Positions 11,001 through 23,800 of a stretch of DNA of 41,216 bases are shown here, one piece after another. Origin of the DNA: Heterotrichella gracilis (lineage: Eukaryota; Sar; Xanthophyceae; Tribonematales; Xanthonemataceae); the NCBI GenBank assembly GCA_032358255.1, contig JAULBX010027008.1, positions 1 through 41,216 of the forward strand, given 5' to 3'. The notes under the pieces were generated by a model. That model had not been told where the DNA came from. It worked only from the letters and a program-made list of their open reading frames with translations, and did not search any database. How positions within the stretch are numbered: the first letter of the stretch is position 1; each line of letters opens with the position of its first letter. A program made the translations under genes and the position numbers.

Positions 11001-12298
11001 TGAACCCCCCCGCTGCCACGATGCTCCCTTTGACGCACATGGTGCTGATCTGCACACACCCCAACCCAGGCGCGTGGCGGCCCTGCGGGCCCCCGTTGAG
11101 GTCCATGATCTTCTCCCACTGGCGAGACATGGTGCTCCAATGCCGCACACAGTTTTCGTGCGTGACAAAGATGTCGTGCTTGGAGGTGGCCCACAGCAGG
11201 TTGCGCAGCTGGAAGTGCACATAGGTGGACTTGACTGCCCGCGAGTTGCGCCAAAAGTCAAAGAAGTGCCCGTCCTGCAGACACACACGCATGTAATCGG
11301 CCAGGCCCCCAAGCCAAGCTGGCTTTTGCCCTATCCTTGTGGTGAAGTAAAATCACCTAACAAAGATTGCAACTATCCTTGAATCTTGTGCAGGGTTGGC
11401 AGTTGCACAAAAGTCATGAGGAGGTTGCATGAGGTGGAATAGTGACACAAGACAGAGCATCTTTAACCCCCATCAGCCAGGCTCATGTGAAACTGGTTCC
11501 CCTGTAATGCTCAGCTGTACCAGGACGATGACAGATGCCCGCCGCATTTTGCCAGAACCATGTGCAACCCCAGTGCAGCGCGGTTGTCAACCCCGATGAG
11601 GCATGCAACACGCCAAGCAGAAAAAACGAAAAAACCAGGAACCCCAAAACCACCCCCTCCAAGGTATACAGTACCTTTGTCACCGAGCTGCACTCAGCCA
11701 GGAGTGCATGGTCTGCTGCCGCCACCTCCTCCCGCAGGTTCAGGTAGTTGGTGTACTGCGCCAGGCGCTTGGCCTGTGCACCAGTGGAAAGCTCAAGTTA
11801 AGCCCCCCTCCCCCCTCCCAAAGCAGTTTTGCCCCCCACTGCTCACACAGCACATCAGAAAAAATGGGAAATACATTGTGACAAAGAACAGATGTATGGT
11901 TTTCCTTACCCTGTATGCCTCTCGGGTGATGTCATGGGACTCCCAAGGGATGCCCTGCGCCAGGCATAACACACCAGCCAGACGGTAAGTAAAGTAAATA
12001 TGTGCGTTCTAGCTGCCAAGTGAGCCTGTTTGGGTATCACCCATGGACCAGAGCCTAGTACTATGTCCGGTGTGGCAGATGGTGGCCAAACCTGGTGTGC
12101 CGTTTCCAGCAAGTGTGTGCTACCAAGTCACCATATATGCATGCCATTGTCATTGCGACCCTAACTGATAACACTATGGTTGCTATGCAACTTCTGCCAA
12201 GGTATGGTGAACAGTACCTGCATATCCTTCCCCTGCTTGAACTGCTCCTGAGTTGTATCCTGAAGATCCTCCTCATCGTCACTCAGTTCCTGTGCCAT
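8053..12298 (-). CDS. WD40-repeat protein of the conserved SPAC2A9.03-like family; seven exons, complete
   Basis: Exons on the minus strand are 12298-12218, 11954-11910, 11773-11675, 11274-10952, 9443-9303, 8963-8767 and 8384-8053 (stop TAG). Phases match throughout and the sum is 1,218 bases, 405 residues, about the usual length. The start MAQELSDDEEDLQDTTQEQF, then KDMQGIPWESHDITREAYR, is the acidic leader and IPWE box of this plant/fungal family. It continues HFQLRNLLWATSKHDIFV, ITNGLEIYDSPCGATCILSA, AMHGHLDFSFAAGWHPSG, NQDTTTRVWDVRYLRSS, AVEPADFVHVYDTQSGYM and QEIDFFGEVAGVSFSPD. The blades form a beta-propeller scaffold for protein partners. The family's cellular role is poorly defined, so none is assigned. 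It is divergently arranged with the giant protease gene. The fourth intron (10951-9444) carries decayed copies of exon 4 and exon 5 ends. Confidence 0.92.
9559..9612 (-). repeat. Decayed copy of the 5' end of WD40 exon 5 with its acceptor
   Basis: The core GCAATGCGCTTGCTG followed at a distance by AGTTAC matches the exon 5 start and adjoining intron at 9428-9470 (GCAGTGATGCGCTTGCTG, then AGTTAC). The copy lies upstream of the real acceptor, inside the same intron. Confidence 0.6.
9909..10875 (-). repeat. Three decayed copies of the 3' end of WD40 exon 4 inside intron 4
   Basis: Copies lie at about 10711-10875, 10523-10610 and 9909-9975. The first is the longest. On the minus strand it still reads LNGELVVRN-like protein (exon 4 has FNGELVVRNVNDPGF) and is followed by a GTAAAT donor like the real one, but it has a one-base deletion further upstream. 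The second has lost its GT. The third keeps TATGCAG/gtaagg, a better donor than the real one. The copies also include intron bases beyond the donor (ATTTACCT on the plus strand), so the duplicated unit spans the junction. Confidence 0.8.
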
Positions 12299-14746
12299 GC
12301 ACAATCCCCATAAAACAAACAAACAACTGATATGTAGCAACCCGCTTCATCTTTCAAATATGAAGGCGTTGGTTGTAAGGAGACAGGTTTAGAAAGAAAC
12401 TTGACCAACTTCGGGAGCTGGCCCCATGCACAGGGAGACCCATATCACACCAGCCACAATCACACCTTTGACCCGCCGTCCCTGACAAACGCTGTTTGCC
12501 ACAAGGACGCTAACCCCTTCACTGCTGTTGGCAATGGCAGCGAACCTAAGGTGGTACACACGTGCTTTGAACCCCATTGAGGGTGTGCTGAGGGTTGAAG
12601 ATATGTTTGTGCTGGGTTCACACCTCGACGTCTTCCCAAGCGGAGGTGCAGTCAGGCACAGTGGCCCCTTGGTGGTACACCTCAGCAACACCAGCAGACG
12701 CCATGGGTTGTGTAACCCCACTGGGCAAGCGATTTACAGCGTAGCCATGTTCGTGCTTAGGCCAAAAACTGCAAGCGAAGTAAAACGAAAACAAGCCAAA
12801 ACTGAACAAGGATCTGCTGCTCAGACCTCAGATGACCTTCTCATTAGTGCATAGTGGCAGGACTGAACAGCAAAGGTTGCTATGGTGGCACAAAAACAAA
12901 CTACGCCTCGTTTCCAGTATGGCCCGTATGCGTATAGTTCATGGGTGGGGGCTGGGTGGGGGAGTCTCAGCGAGGGTCGTAGTGGTCAAGTTGGGAGGCA
13001 GGTGTCCGAGGACACAGCAACCGCGTCCTAAATCAAGGTGGGCTTCTGTTTTCTCACACAGCCTTCTTTTATTGTGCGTCTTGTTTATGCATGGGGGCTG
13101 TTTCCCCAAAAGTGTCCTCGATTTCGTTTAGTGTATTGTTAACCCCTGGGGACCCCATGCAGGACCCCATGCAATGGGCCATTGCCCTTCCTCATGAACT
13201 CCATGTGGTCCCACCGACCACTGAATGTTATCAAATCCACGGATACCAGGTACATGCCAGCCTTCACCAGCATACCTGAGATCCTCTGTGGCATGCAACA
13301 AGTGTGTGTGACAACAACAGTCGTGATAAAGCGCTGGGGTACCGTCCATACGGGTTAGCTTAACGTGGAATTTTAGGCTTGTGTTGGCAAAGGCATTGAC
13401 CAATAGATTTGATTTTCTCGACCATAGCCTGTCTATCTTCTGCTTGCCCACCTATTATTGCCGTTTAAAAAGTATGTCCTTTCATCCAATCTCCTTTCCA
13501 TGCTTCTTCAGTCTTCCTTGGTTCCTCAGTATTTTAGCATAGTGGATCTTGCACAGTGAATTTTTGTGACTTATATTCAGGCTGACTAGGTTGACCCTGA
13601 CCCAGTCATATCTCAGTTACTTTTAAGCGGAATCCCATGGAACCCATGGGAATTTAATTAGCGATGATTACAAACAATGACTCAGATGAATTGGCTGTAT
13701 TCTGGCGCAGTGGCTGTCATGTTTTTTGTGCGGCAGGTGCGGCCACGCGATGAGGAGCATCTGAACACCCCATTTGGCGGTCTACTCAATACTGGTCGGG
13801 TTCAAGCGCATGGGCGTTATTGAAGATGATCTGGAGTAGCTAAGACTGCCCAGTTTAAATACTGACTGACTGACTATATGTGGTCAACAAACAGCAACAG
13901 AGGGGTTTTGCAAGTTGTGTACCAACTCGAACGTTTGCACGAAAACCTCTCTCCCTTACCAAATGGAATGCATGTTCTCAATTGATCCAGAGCATACCGC
14001 AAACCTGCACACGTACACTAGTGCACACTGCGAGGCAAGAACCCCTTTACCCTATGCGCTAGGGTCAGGTGACGTCATGCAGGGCACAAAGGTACTGCCT
14101 GGTACAGCTCTAGTTGGTGCTGGCACTAGCCCTAGCTAGCTTTCTGCTGTCACCCCCCACAATCTTGTGTGCTGCAGACACAAAGCGAGTGTTTGCTTTC
14201 CTCACTCCATCAGTGCGTTGTCTGATGGGCGCAAACTTGCTGGTATGGCGCGCAAGTACAACCACATACTTGTACCTCGGACGCAGTACCATAGCAAGCA
14301 TTCATAAAGCACCTGCATTTGGCGCGCCCACCGTGGGTTCTACAGTAATCGAGGCCCAAACACGAAACCTTCTTTCGTTCAGCCTTGGAAGCAGGGAAGC
14401 CTGCTTATGGCAACACCCCGTTCAATCTGCACCCTTGCGCTGCCCTTGAGTAACCCTCCGTTGAACGGGCATAGTTCCTTGACCCGCGGGGTGCGTATTG
14501 CCGATAGAGAGAGACCTTGCCAAAGCCCCACCACAATACCAATTCTACGTAATGTGGACGTACACGTTGCCTTACCCCACGAGGAACCCTGCGTAACTGC
14601 CTGCCGCATCCTGGCTGCTTCATTCTGCTGCTGCCCAGCGCTTCAGCCCAGCAACAACTTGTATTTGCGTGCAAGTAATGTTGCAGAACCTTCCGATGAC
14701 TGGGAGTTTGTGTCCAAAACGTGTTGCCTGTAGAACTTTGTAGGTG
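12299..14746. other. Divergent intergenic region between the WD40 and giant protease genes
   Basis: This 2.4 kb should contain both 5' UTRs and promoters. I see no exon with good borders on both sides that encodes recognisable protein. A weak possibility is an acceptor (TGCGGCAG) at about 13735 followed by an open stretch VRPRDEEHLNTPFGGLLN, but nothing joins it. A short ACTG run (ACTGACTGACTGACTA) starts near 13860. No TATA box stands out close to either start codon. Confidence 0.5.
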
Positions 14747-14845
14747 ATGGCAGGCCTGTGTGGCCCCCAAGCCCACGGGGCATGGGTGTGGGCCCATCTG
14801 CTGCTGTGGCTAGGGCTGGCACTGGTGCAGGGCACCCTGGCACAG
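14747..14845 (+). other. Signal peptide exon of the giant protein
   Basis: The first exon encodes 33 residues: a long n-region, a Leu-rich hydrophobic core (HLLLWLGLALV) and a small-residue cleavage site near GTLA/Q. It ends at a GTAGGG donor. This is the only evidence for secretion, but it fits the Cys-rich and Pro-rich modules that follow. Confidence 0.75.
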
Positions 14846-17800
14846 GTAGGGAAGGAGGGCACCCCAGCTTGGTGGAGATGTGGTGTGCAGCCTGGTTTGC
14901 AGGGATGCACGGTGGTTTGCAGGTTATGTGATGGTTTGCAGGATACAGCCTTCTTTGCAGGATGCATGGTTTGCAAGGCTTTGCAAGGGTTCTATGTGCA
15001 GGATGCATGGTTTACTGCAGCCTGTGTGCCTTTCGTGCTGCGTGTGCAAGGTTGGCGTTCCTGCACTACCATACCACTGCCCATTGCCGGCTGTGTTGCT
15101 GGCTGACTTGCTAATGGATGCGCACTGAGGGCACGGTGTGGACTTGCGCAGAGCTCCAGCGGGTTCTTTGGTCTCATCTTGGCCCCAGACGGCAACGTGC
15201 AGACGCGGTTTAGGTACGCGGGAGTGGCCCCTGGCGCTAACGCTAGCTGGCCCGATGTGGCGCCCAGCGCTGCCCTCATCCGCGACCAACGCCAGGTAGG
15301 GCCTTTCATAACCCTCAGGTTTCTGAGTCATACTGCACACCACTTACCCCCCATTTGTCAAGACCCCAACCACCACCCACCCGCCACTGTTGCACCAACC
15401 CACACCATGCACCACCAGGTGGGGGCCAGGCCCACTGGCCAGGTTTGCTGGAGTGGCACCCCACACCACTGTCAACCCACTGCCACACCCACCCACCACC
15501 CACTGCCACACTGCACCCCGTTGTCACTACACTGCTAAGACCCACACCAATTTCACACCACGGCACAGCCACCCCACTACACCACCACCACCCACCCACC
15601 ACTCCCACACCGCTGCAGTGTGGGTCCTGTTGGGCTATGGCCAGCGTGACCGCTGTGGGCTACCACCTCGCCATTGCCAACCCAGCTGATGCCGTGCCGC
15701 AGCTTAGTGTGCGCCAGGTGAGTATACACTGGGGTACCACCCTGTGGGGTACCACCCTGTGGGGGGCTGCGCGATTTCACCCGGTAGTACACCCCTGCGT
15801 GGAGGGTCTTACTTGCACCTGAAGTACACCCCATGCAGCAGGAACGCAACTGCACCGGCAGTACAATTTTGCGGGGGGTAAGGGAGGGGGCCCTGTTTAG
15901 GGTTTGACCGGGCCGTATCCCCTGGCCGGATTCCACCTGCAACACACCCCCATTGCTTCAGGTGCTGGATTGCAACCGGCAGTACACCCCATGCGGCGGG
16001 GGTTGGGAGCTGTCAGCCTACCAATACGTGACTGGCACAGGCCTGGTGCCTGAGGCCGCCTACCCCTATGACCCCTCCACGTCCGCCGCATGCAGCCAGT
16101 CTGTCATCCAAGCACAGGTGGGTACCTTGATGTCTACATTTGCATTACACCAAAATCTGCATCTACACTTGCATTTGCATCTGCATCTTACAAATTACAT
16201 GCGGCCAGGGTGCATCTCAACTCAGGGAGACCAATAACCCTTGGTCAGGGTTTGACAAGGTCCCTCGTTTGCCGCCCAGGTGGATGCGCGCAAGGTGTAC
16301 AAGACGCTGGGGTACGAGCGCGTGCCTGCAAACAATGAGACAGCGCTCATGCAGGCGGTGTTGCGCCAGCCTGTGGCTGTGGCGGTGAAGGCGGACTTTG
16401 ATGCATTCAATGCATACCCGCGGGCGGGGTGGCTGTTCACGGGGCCCTGCAGCAGCGGGTGGGTGTGCGTGTGCATGTGCATTAGGTGGCGATAATTGCG
16501 CACGTGCATGTCCGTAAGCGGCTTTGGTAGCCATGTGGCACAATGGAAGCGGGCTTTGGGGCAATCCATGGCTACCCGCACGATAGTTTTGGGGTTAGTG
16601 CAGCGGATGGGTGGCTCAATTCTGCACCTACATGTGCATGTGCATGTTGTCATTGCTGATGGGATGTGCTGGTTTGGGCCAGGTTCACGCACGTGATGGT
16701 GGCGGTGGGGTACAGTGTCTTCCCCAATGGCACCGCTTACTGGGTGCTGCAAAACTCCTGGGGCAGCGGGTGGGGGCTGGGTGGCATGATGCGCTACCAG
16801 ATGGGCGCCAACCTATGCGGGATAGCGGCCCTCGCGTTCTACCCCACAGGCACATCCAAGCCTGTGCCATATGGTGGGTGAAAGTTTGCATATGGAGTGC
16901 CGGGCGCCATACATTGATGCCTAGTGAAACATTTTCATGATGGCATCCTCTAGGGTTCAAGGGCCATAGTTTGACCACACCAATTGCAAAACACATGATC
17001 CTCACCACCCAACACCAACCTATTCAGTCGACCAGACCGCCGATCTGTTACCGGCCGCTGCAGCGCATGCTTCACTTGCCCCACATTTCACACGCATAAT
17101 TAGTGATCATCCTACACATATTCCACACGCTCACACGCATGATTTCATATGTGATGATCCCACACATAATTACATCCATTATCACATTCATTAACGACAA
17201 CACACACTAAATCATGTGCCATGATGCTCAATCCCCCTTTCACACGCACACACGCAGTCGCCCAATCAGCCGACCTCATGCCGCCCCGCTACAGCGCCTC
17301 CTTCACATGCCCCACCGGCGCGTACATCACCCAATGGACAACCTGCTCCATTGAGTGCAAGGTGTCTAGCGCAGGCTCAACAGCAGCACCCGACACCCGC
17401 CTCATCATCAAGAATGTGCAGGTGGACAACCAACCCTAATCTGAACACCAAACCCCTGAACCTGCTTCATCCTGAAAACTTGCAGATTGGCAACCAGCCC
17501 AAAACCCTTAACCCACCAACCCAAAACCCTAAACATCAATGTGTGGGCTTAGCATCCGCATCCGACACCCGACCCATCATCATGAATGTGCAGATGGAAA
17601 ACCAACCCCAAGATGAAACCCTATACGCCTGATTGTACTGGAGTGCTATAACTGCAAATCACCTAAAAAAACATGCACCTGTACCAACAAATGTAACGCT
17701 GTAGCTGCAACTGTGACTGTGCCCGTGCAGGTGTCCTGCAGCGATGCCTCAACTTCCTCCCTTGACCTCACCAGCTACTCGCCATTCTCGTGGTACCCGC

Positions 17801-20800
17801 TCAGCAACGGCACGGTTGAGATGACGTGCGATGTGCTGCGCACCGCGTGCGATGGTGATGACGACAGCGCATTCACTGGCAACAACCCAAGCCCGGAGGC
17901 AAGTGCAACAGAAACCAAGAATGCTCTAGTACCTCAGGTGCATGCATTCCAGCGTGCAGCAAGATGAGCAATGGCGGATGATTTTGGCAAAAAGAAATAT
18001 TAAAAAATGTTGAAGTGGTTGACAACCTGGACACAAATTGATACATGTGCACATCCACCCCTTCACCCCCCACCCTTTTCATGGTTTTATCTTGCTCCTT
18101 ACTTTACTGTTAACCCCTTGCCGCAGGTGGTGGCTGCCGGCGCGGGATTTGGCGCCATGCGCGCCACCACCGCCCCCTTGTGCACCACCCCCGCCTGCAC
18201 CAGTGGGGCCCGCTACTTGTCTCAAATGAGCCTACAGGACGGGTACGGGGACAGCGCCTGTCCCGCGGGATCCAAGGTGGTTGGGTTTGAAATGGGGGTT
18301 ATGAGTGGGTCGACAGGCTGGCTGGGGGCATGGGCGCCGGCAATTTTCTGCGACAAGCCATTCAACGGTAGGCAGTGCCTGACAAGAACATCTGATTTGG
18401 TGCCTTTTCATCTTTGTTATGTCTGGAATGAATTATCAGGCCAGTTGCAACCCTGAGGGGCGGATGTATTAGGCAACAACCCAGGCCTGGGTAGGCAGCT
18501 GCACGGCATTCCTCATGGTGTTCAAGAAATCGTCTGGCCTCCACAAAATATGTCCCTACATCGTGCAGGCCCCACCCTGGAGGGGGTGCAGACCCAGGAC
18601 CTCAATTTCACCAGCCCCCCCGTGGACAGCGACAATGCCAACCTCACCCATGTGGGGGGAGTGTGTGGCTTCAGGTGAGGGCGTGAAGTGGACATGAGGG
18701 CAATGCCCTGCTCATAATTGCATATCTGAAGTCTTTGCATTCAAAATTCAAAGGCCAGATACAACAGCGTGGCATTAGCCACTTATATTTCAACACAGCT
18801 AGTGCCATGCTGCTCTGTTGGCCATGTCTAGTGACAGTCTGGCCTTGTTGTGCGCCGATTTAGAAGGACAGCAAACGCTCTCATTACTAATACTATATGT
18901 ATGTGCGTTCTAATTCTTTTGCTTCACAATGCGCCTATTCAAAAAACAGGTTGTGTAGCTATTTCATCCCTTTGTATTTACATGTATCTCTGTGTATCTT
19001 TTCAGGCGGCCCTGCAGGGGCAGAACTGGGTATAATAACAACGCTGGCAGTGGAGGCTTCTTCCCTTATTCCAATGAGGCTATCCCAGACAGGATCGACT
19101 GGTCGGACTTTATGCCCCCTGTGCGGGATCAGGGCCAGGTGAAACCTAAACCCCTCACCCTAAAGTGACACCCTTAAAGCGCATGGCTAGCATGGCGCGG
19201 TGTCGAATGTATGGCCATTGTGTGGATTCAGGCGCCAGGGTAGGTGCTTCTCTTGCAGTGCAGCAAGTGTGCGTACAAACCCCCCCCCCAACACCACACA
19301 CACACCACATGTAACCTCTTGCCCCACCTGCAGAGGGCGTCATATCAGCAATAGAAGCGCAGCAGTTTGACCCCTTTTGGGCATGCCACACACCACATTA
19401 TGTGCCACCACCACCACCACCACCACCCACTGCCTGACACCCCACTCCCCACCCGCAGTGCGCCGCCTGCTGGGCCTTTGCCACAGTATCCGCAGTGGAA
19501 GCCCAGCTGTACATCAGCCACCCCACCCTGCCCCGCAACCCGCTGTCAGTGCAGCAAGTGCTGGATTGCATCCAATCGACAACCTCTGGTGGTAGCTGTG
19601 ATGGAGGCTATCCCCTGGATGCCATGGCCTACATTCAGGATAAGGGGATTTCGCTGGACCTGGACTACCCTTACTCCAGTTACTTGGGGTATAACAGCAC
19701 TGGGTGCGCGGCAGATCGGCAGGCGGTGGGGACGCAGGCGGTGGTGCAGGCGATTGTGTCTGTGCCGGCAGGGGAAGACAACCTGGCCAAGGTGCGAGGG
19801 GAGGAAGCGGTGGTGACGGCCATGCTGTCTGCGCCAACTTTTGGCCCCAGTTCAGAGTTGAAGCTTTAGGCTTTCTTTCAACCCCATTCCTCCCTGCAGT
19901 CAGCACACCCTGCACCTCAAGCTGCCAGACCCACTAGACCCACTTTAGACTTTAATGGGTTAATTTTCTGCCACCCCCCTCCCCGCTGCCCTCAACACAG
20001 CCGGTTTAGGACCCGGGGGTTCAGGATTCAGGGACAGGGTTCAGGATTCTACCCCTTATTCTCCCCTGCAGGCGCTTGCAGCGGGCGGCCCCACCGTGGT
20101 GGTCCTGCGCCTCAACCTGTCAGACCCCACCCTCCAGGACTACCAAGGGGGGGTATACAATGGCTCATGCGACAGCGATTACACACACTCGATGGTGGTG
20201 ACTGGCATGACTCCCACCACCTGGATTGCGCGCAACTCGTGGGGGGCGGGCTGGGGCGAGGAAGGGGCGATCAGGCTGCCGCGGGGGGTCAACTTCTGTG
20301 GGATTGGAGACCATGGGTTCTTGCCAGGTGGGTGGTGGTGGGTGGTGGCTGGTGGTGGTGGCAATGCAGTGGCTGGTGGAGTGGCTGGTGGTGTGGCCCA
20401 GGGGTGGAAGTGCATGCTATGGACATGGTTGACCACAAATCATCACAAGTTAGGCCTCTTTCTGCAGAAAGAATCATGACTTGGGTTTACCAGTTTGCTT
20501 GTCAGTTGGTATCTCTGGCCACTTTTGGAAAGGGTATGCCGCTGCCAAACATGCGCTTTGTGCCCTCCTACAGGGGAGGGTGGCGTTGGGTTTGTTGACT
20601 ACACCACCACCACCAAGGCGGCCAAGGTGGGGGTGCTGGGGGGCGGCGCCACCGCCGTCACCATCACCAACCCCTGCCTCGTGCCAGGGGTGGGGTGCGA
20701 TGCGCAGGGCTACGTCACGGCGCTGTACGGGACCAAACCCTAAATCCTGCACTAAAGTCTGAACCCTGACTGATGCTGGAGTGGGGTGCGATGTGGAAGG

Positions 20801-23800
20801 CTACGTCATAGTATTGTCGTGACAAAACTCTGCTCTAATCCCTAAACTCTGAGCAGCGGGTTGTTTGGCAGCAATGTATGCAATACTCCCGGCCCCAGAC
20901 CCTAAAAAGGGGTGTTGGATGCAACCTCTTTGGCAACCCGAATCCTTACTGGAGTGTTGTGATAAGAGGCTGGGGTTTTAGCCTGAACTGCACACCAAAA
21001 CTGAGCCCTTCATGCTACACCCTGCACAGTACAGCAAGCCTCCACCTGCTCCTCTCCACAGGGAGCGGGAGCTGTCCTGCTGGGCGGGGGGTACCCTTTC
21101 CCTTCGTGTGGACTGCAACTTTGCTGTGCTCTTACTGGCTTTACTCACCCGCCTGCATGAGATGAGTCATGTGACATGAGTCATGTCGCATGATTCATGC
21201 CTCTGCAGACGGGTGAGTAAAGGCCATGACTCATGCCATATGACCCTTACTGGTCAGGCTTGGGGTTGTTTAGTATAAACCCTAAACCCTACACTCATGC
21301 CCCTGTTTTGCTTTCCACAGGGAGCTGTCCTGTTGGGACTCCACATCGACCTTCCCCTCCTGCGGGGAGCAGTTTGACCTCCTCTCCCTGGCCTCACTCA
21401 CCCGCCTGCGCACCCTGACCATCACCTTTGGCTTCACCACCTCCAGCGCGGACAACGACACGCTGTGGTGCAACGACGTGGCCTTCCGGGCGCTGCAGAA
21501 GCTGACTCTCACAAACTTCTATGGTAAGCAGGGCGGCGGGGTGTGTGGGGTGGAATCCGTGTAGTGGTGGTGGGGCATGGGCTGTGGTGCGTTGTGCGGT
21601 AGGGATGGTAGGTGGCAAAGGGGACAGCCTCATCTGGATCCTGAATTGTGGTGAGTTATGCCAAGCAACCGTAAAGCTGGCAACGCATGTGCCAATTGAT
21701 GCTGGTATTGTGGTGAGGGGTACCTTACTTACAAGTGCCGCCGCCCTCTCTCCCCTTGCAGGTCCCATGCCCTGGTGTTGGGGCAGCAAGCTCAGCAACC
21801 TGGCCATCACTGTAGACCCCACCCGCAAGGCGCTGCCGGTGGTTGCGTGCTCATGTAAGTGGAAACCACGCGGGGTTTTGTGAGGGTTTTGTCCCCGCTC
21901 AATGCATGTGCAATTGCACCCCTACATTTCATGCACGCATACACACTCCTCCCCTCCCCTTGCCGCTCCTTCTGCACCCGTGCGCATGTGGCGTTTACTG
22001 TGGATCCAACCCCCAAGGCGCTGCCGGTGATTGCATGCTCATGTGAAAGCTCAAGGGGGTTAAGCCCTTCTAGGCTTGTGCACTTGCTTTCAGCACGCAC
22101 CCCAGCCGCAAGCCGCTACCAATGAAAACGTGCTCATCTGAAGTAATGCACAAGGGGGATGCTGCCACACACAGCGTATGCGTATTTACCCCCACCTCAT
22201 GTCCAACTGTTTGATTACTAACTATGCGCTTCACATTGCACTTTGTGATGGTTATCCCTCGCCGTGCTGCAGACACCATGTTGGACGCGACAGGGCTGGA
22301 GAGGACAGGCAACTACGAGGCCCTAGAGAGTCTGTCAGTCACTGCGGCTGCTATCAAGTCGCCCTGCCCACAATCCACATGCCCCACGGGATGTAAGCAG
22401 ACCATGCAGTTTCCCCCTGTTGATTGATGTGCATGATAGAAGCCATGCGTGGGGAACCCTCGATCCCTGAGCACTGAAAATAAAACCATTGGACTCCATG
22501 GACAAAAGGAAGCAACAAACTGAGCTGCTAGAAAGGGCCACCACTCACCACCTGTGCCATGATTCCACCCTGTCCGCAGTCCAGCTGGCACCGCGGGATG
22601 AGTATAGACCATGCATGCATGTGACTGCCCATAAGTACCTGCGCCAAAGCCGCAATTTAAAGAGAAGTGTTGTATTTCCCGATACCTTCACACTAAAATA
22701 TGCAAGCTTGACACTCTCAGCTTCACCCCCCACCCCCCACCCCAGGTGCCTCCACCAAGCCCGTGTACCCACTCCTCGACCCCCCCCACTGGTGGGGCAC
22801 CGCCGAAGGGCGGCCAGGCAGGACCGGGGGGTGGGGCAGCTTTAGGAAGCTTCTCCGGATGGACCTGGGTAGCCACCCCTACATGTTGGGAGAGATGCCG
22901 GTGGCGTGGGCGCTGGATGCAAGCTTCCCTGCGCTTACACTGATGTGCGTGCTAGGGTTTGGGGCTGTGGTGTAGGGCTGTGTTAGGGTGTACGCAGGGT
23001 TTAGGGGTGTGGTGTGGTATAAAGGTAGCGATAGGGTTGTTGGTGCTAGGTTTTAGGGTTGGCAAATCTGTCGTCTGACCCCCCATTTGTGCCTCCCCGC
23101 AGGACTCTCCCCTACACAGTCGGCCCCGGATGCTGGGTGGGCAAGACCCTCTCCTACCCCAAAACCCCCTACGTATTCTCCCTGGTTGGGGGATCAAGCG
23201 ACGCCGATATGATTTACCCAGCGTCGCAGTGCGGTGCGTGAATACCCCATCCCCCCACACCACACACACATACGCGAATAATGGAAATCACCTCATCAAA
23301 CATGACCAGATGAAGTGATGGTATTGCAAGATGGTGATCCCTGCCCACGTTCATTTGAGCTTGGATTTCTCCTCGCCCTCTCCACGGGAGCTGCATATGG
23401 CCACCACGCTCACCTCCCTTCAACCCCCACCCTGCAGGTGTTGTGACCTCAGTTGACCTTGGTTTCCCCCTCACCACCTCCGTGTGGGCCGCATCACTGC
23501 CAACCACCCTGGTGTGCCCTGCGCCACAGCCAATCACAACGTGGCAGGTCACGCAGGCCTCATGCACCCCGCCATATAATATTTTCAACCAGGTGCGCAT
23601 AAATGGTGTAAGGTGGGGGTTGTATTCTAGTCCAGTTACACAACCACTTGCTTCGGAAGTGTGCGTAGCATATTCTGCTAGGGGTGAATGGTGTCAAATT
23701 ATTGCTTTTAAACCTGTTGTTGTTGACCTGTTGTCGAATGCTTTTGGTGTCAAGAAATTGCACAGCATTAACTCTTGTGTCTGTTGCCGGTTATCGTTCA

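Larger units (their letters stand above)
20574..23233 (+). other. Leucine-rich-repeat-like region
   Basis: Exons 14-19 (residues ~770-1068) contain spaced Leu-rich strands: SLASLTRLRTLTITF, AFRALQKLTLTNFYGPMP, KLSNLAITVD, YEALESLSVT and LLRMDLGSHPYMLGEMP. The GPMP and GEMP ends resemble the LxGxIP signature of plant-specific LRRs. Repeats are diverged and broken by Cys-rich inserts (SCWDSTSTFPSCGEQ caps the region), so the repeat number is uncertain. LRRs usually bind proteins; here they might position the proteases on a partner. Confidence 0.6.

Noticed and set aside
10514..11224. Plus-strand open frame of 236 codons
   Set aside because: It is the antisense of WD40 exon 4 and two of its intronic copies. 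The repeated protein pattern in it only mirrors the duplications.
12389..12854. Overlapping open frames on both strands upstream of the WD40 gene
   Set aside because: Neither has splice borders nor protein-like composition; the stretch is more likely promoter and 5' UTR.
14747..20743. Treating the two papain domains as two separate genes
   Set aside because: Exons 7-11 join domain 1 to domain 2 with matching phases and no stop, no second signal peptide precedes domain 2, and I saw no TGTAA following a stop between them. It remains the main alternative and only cDNA can settle it.
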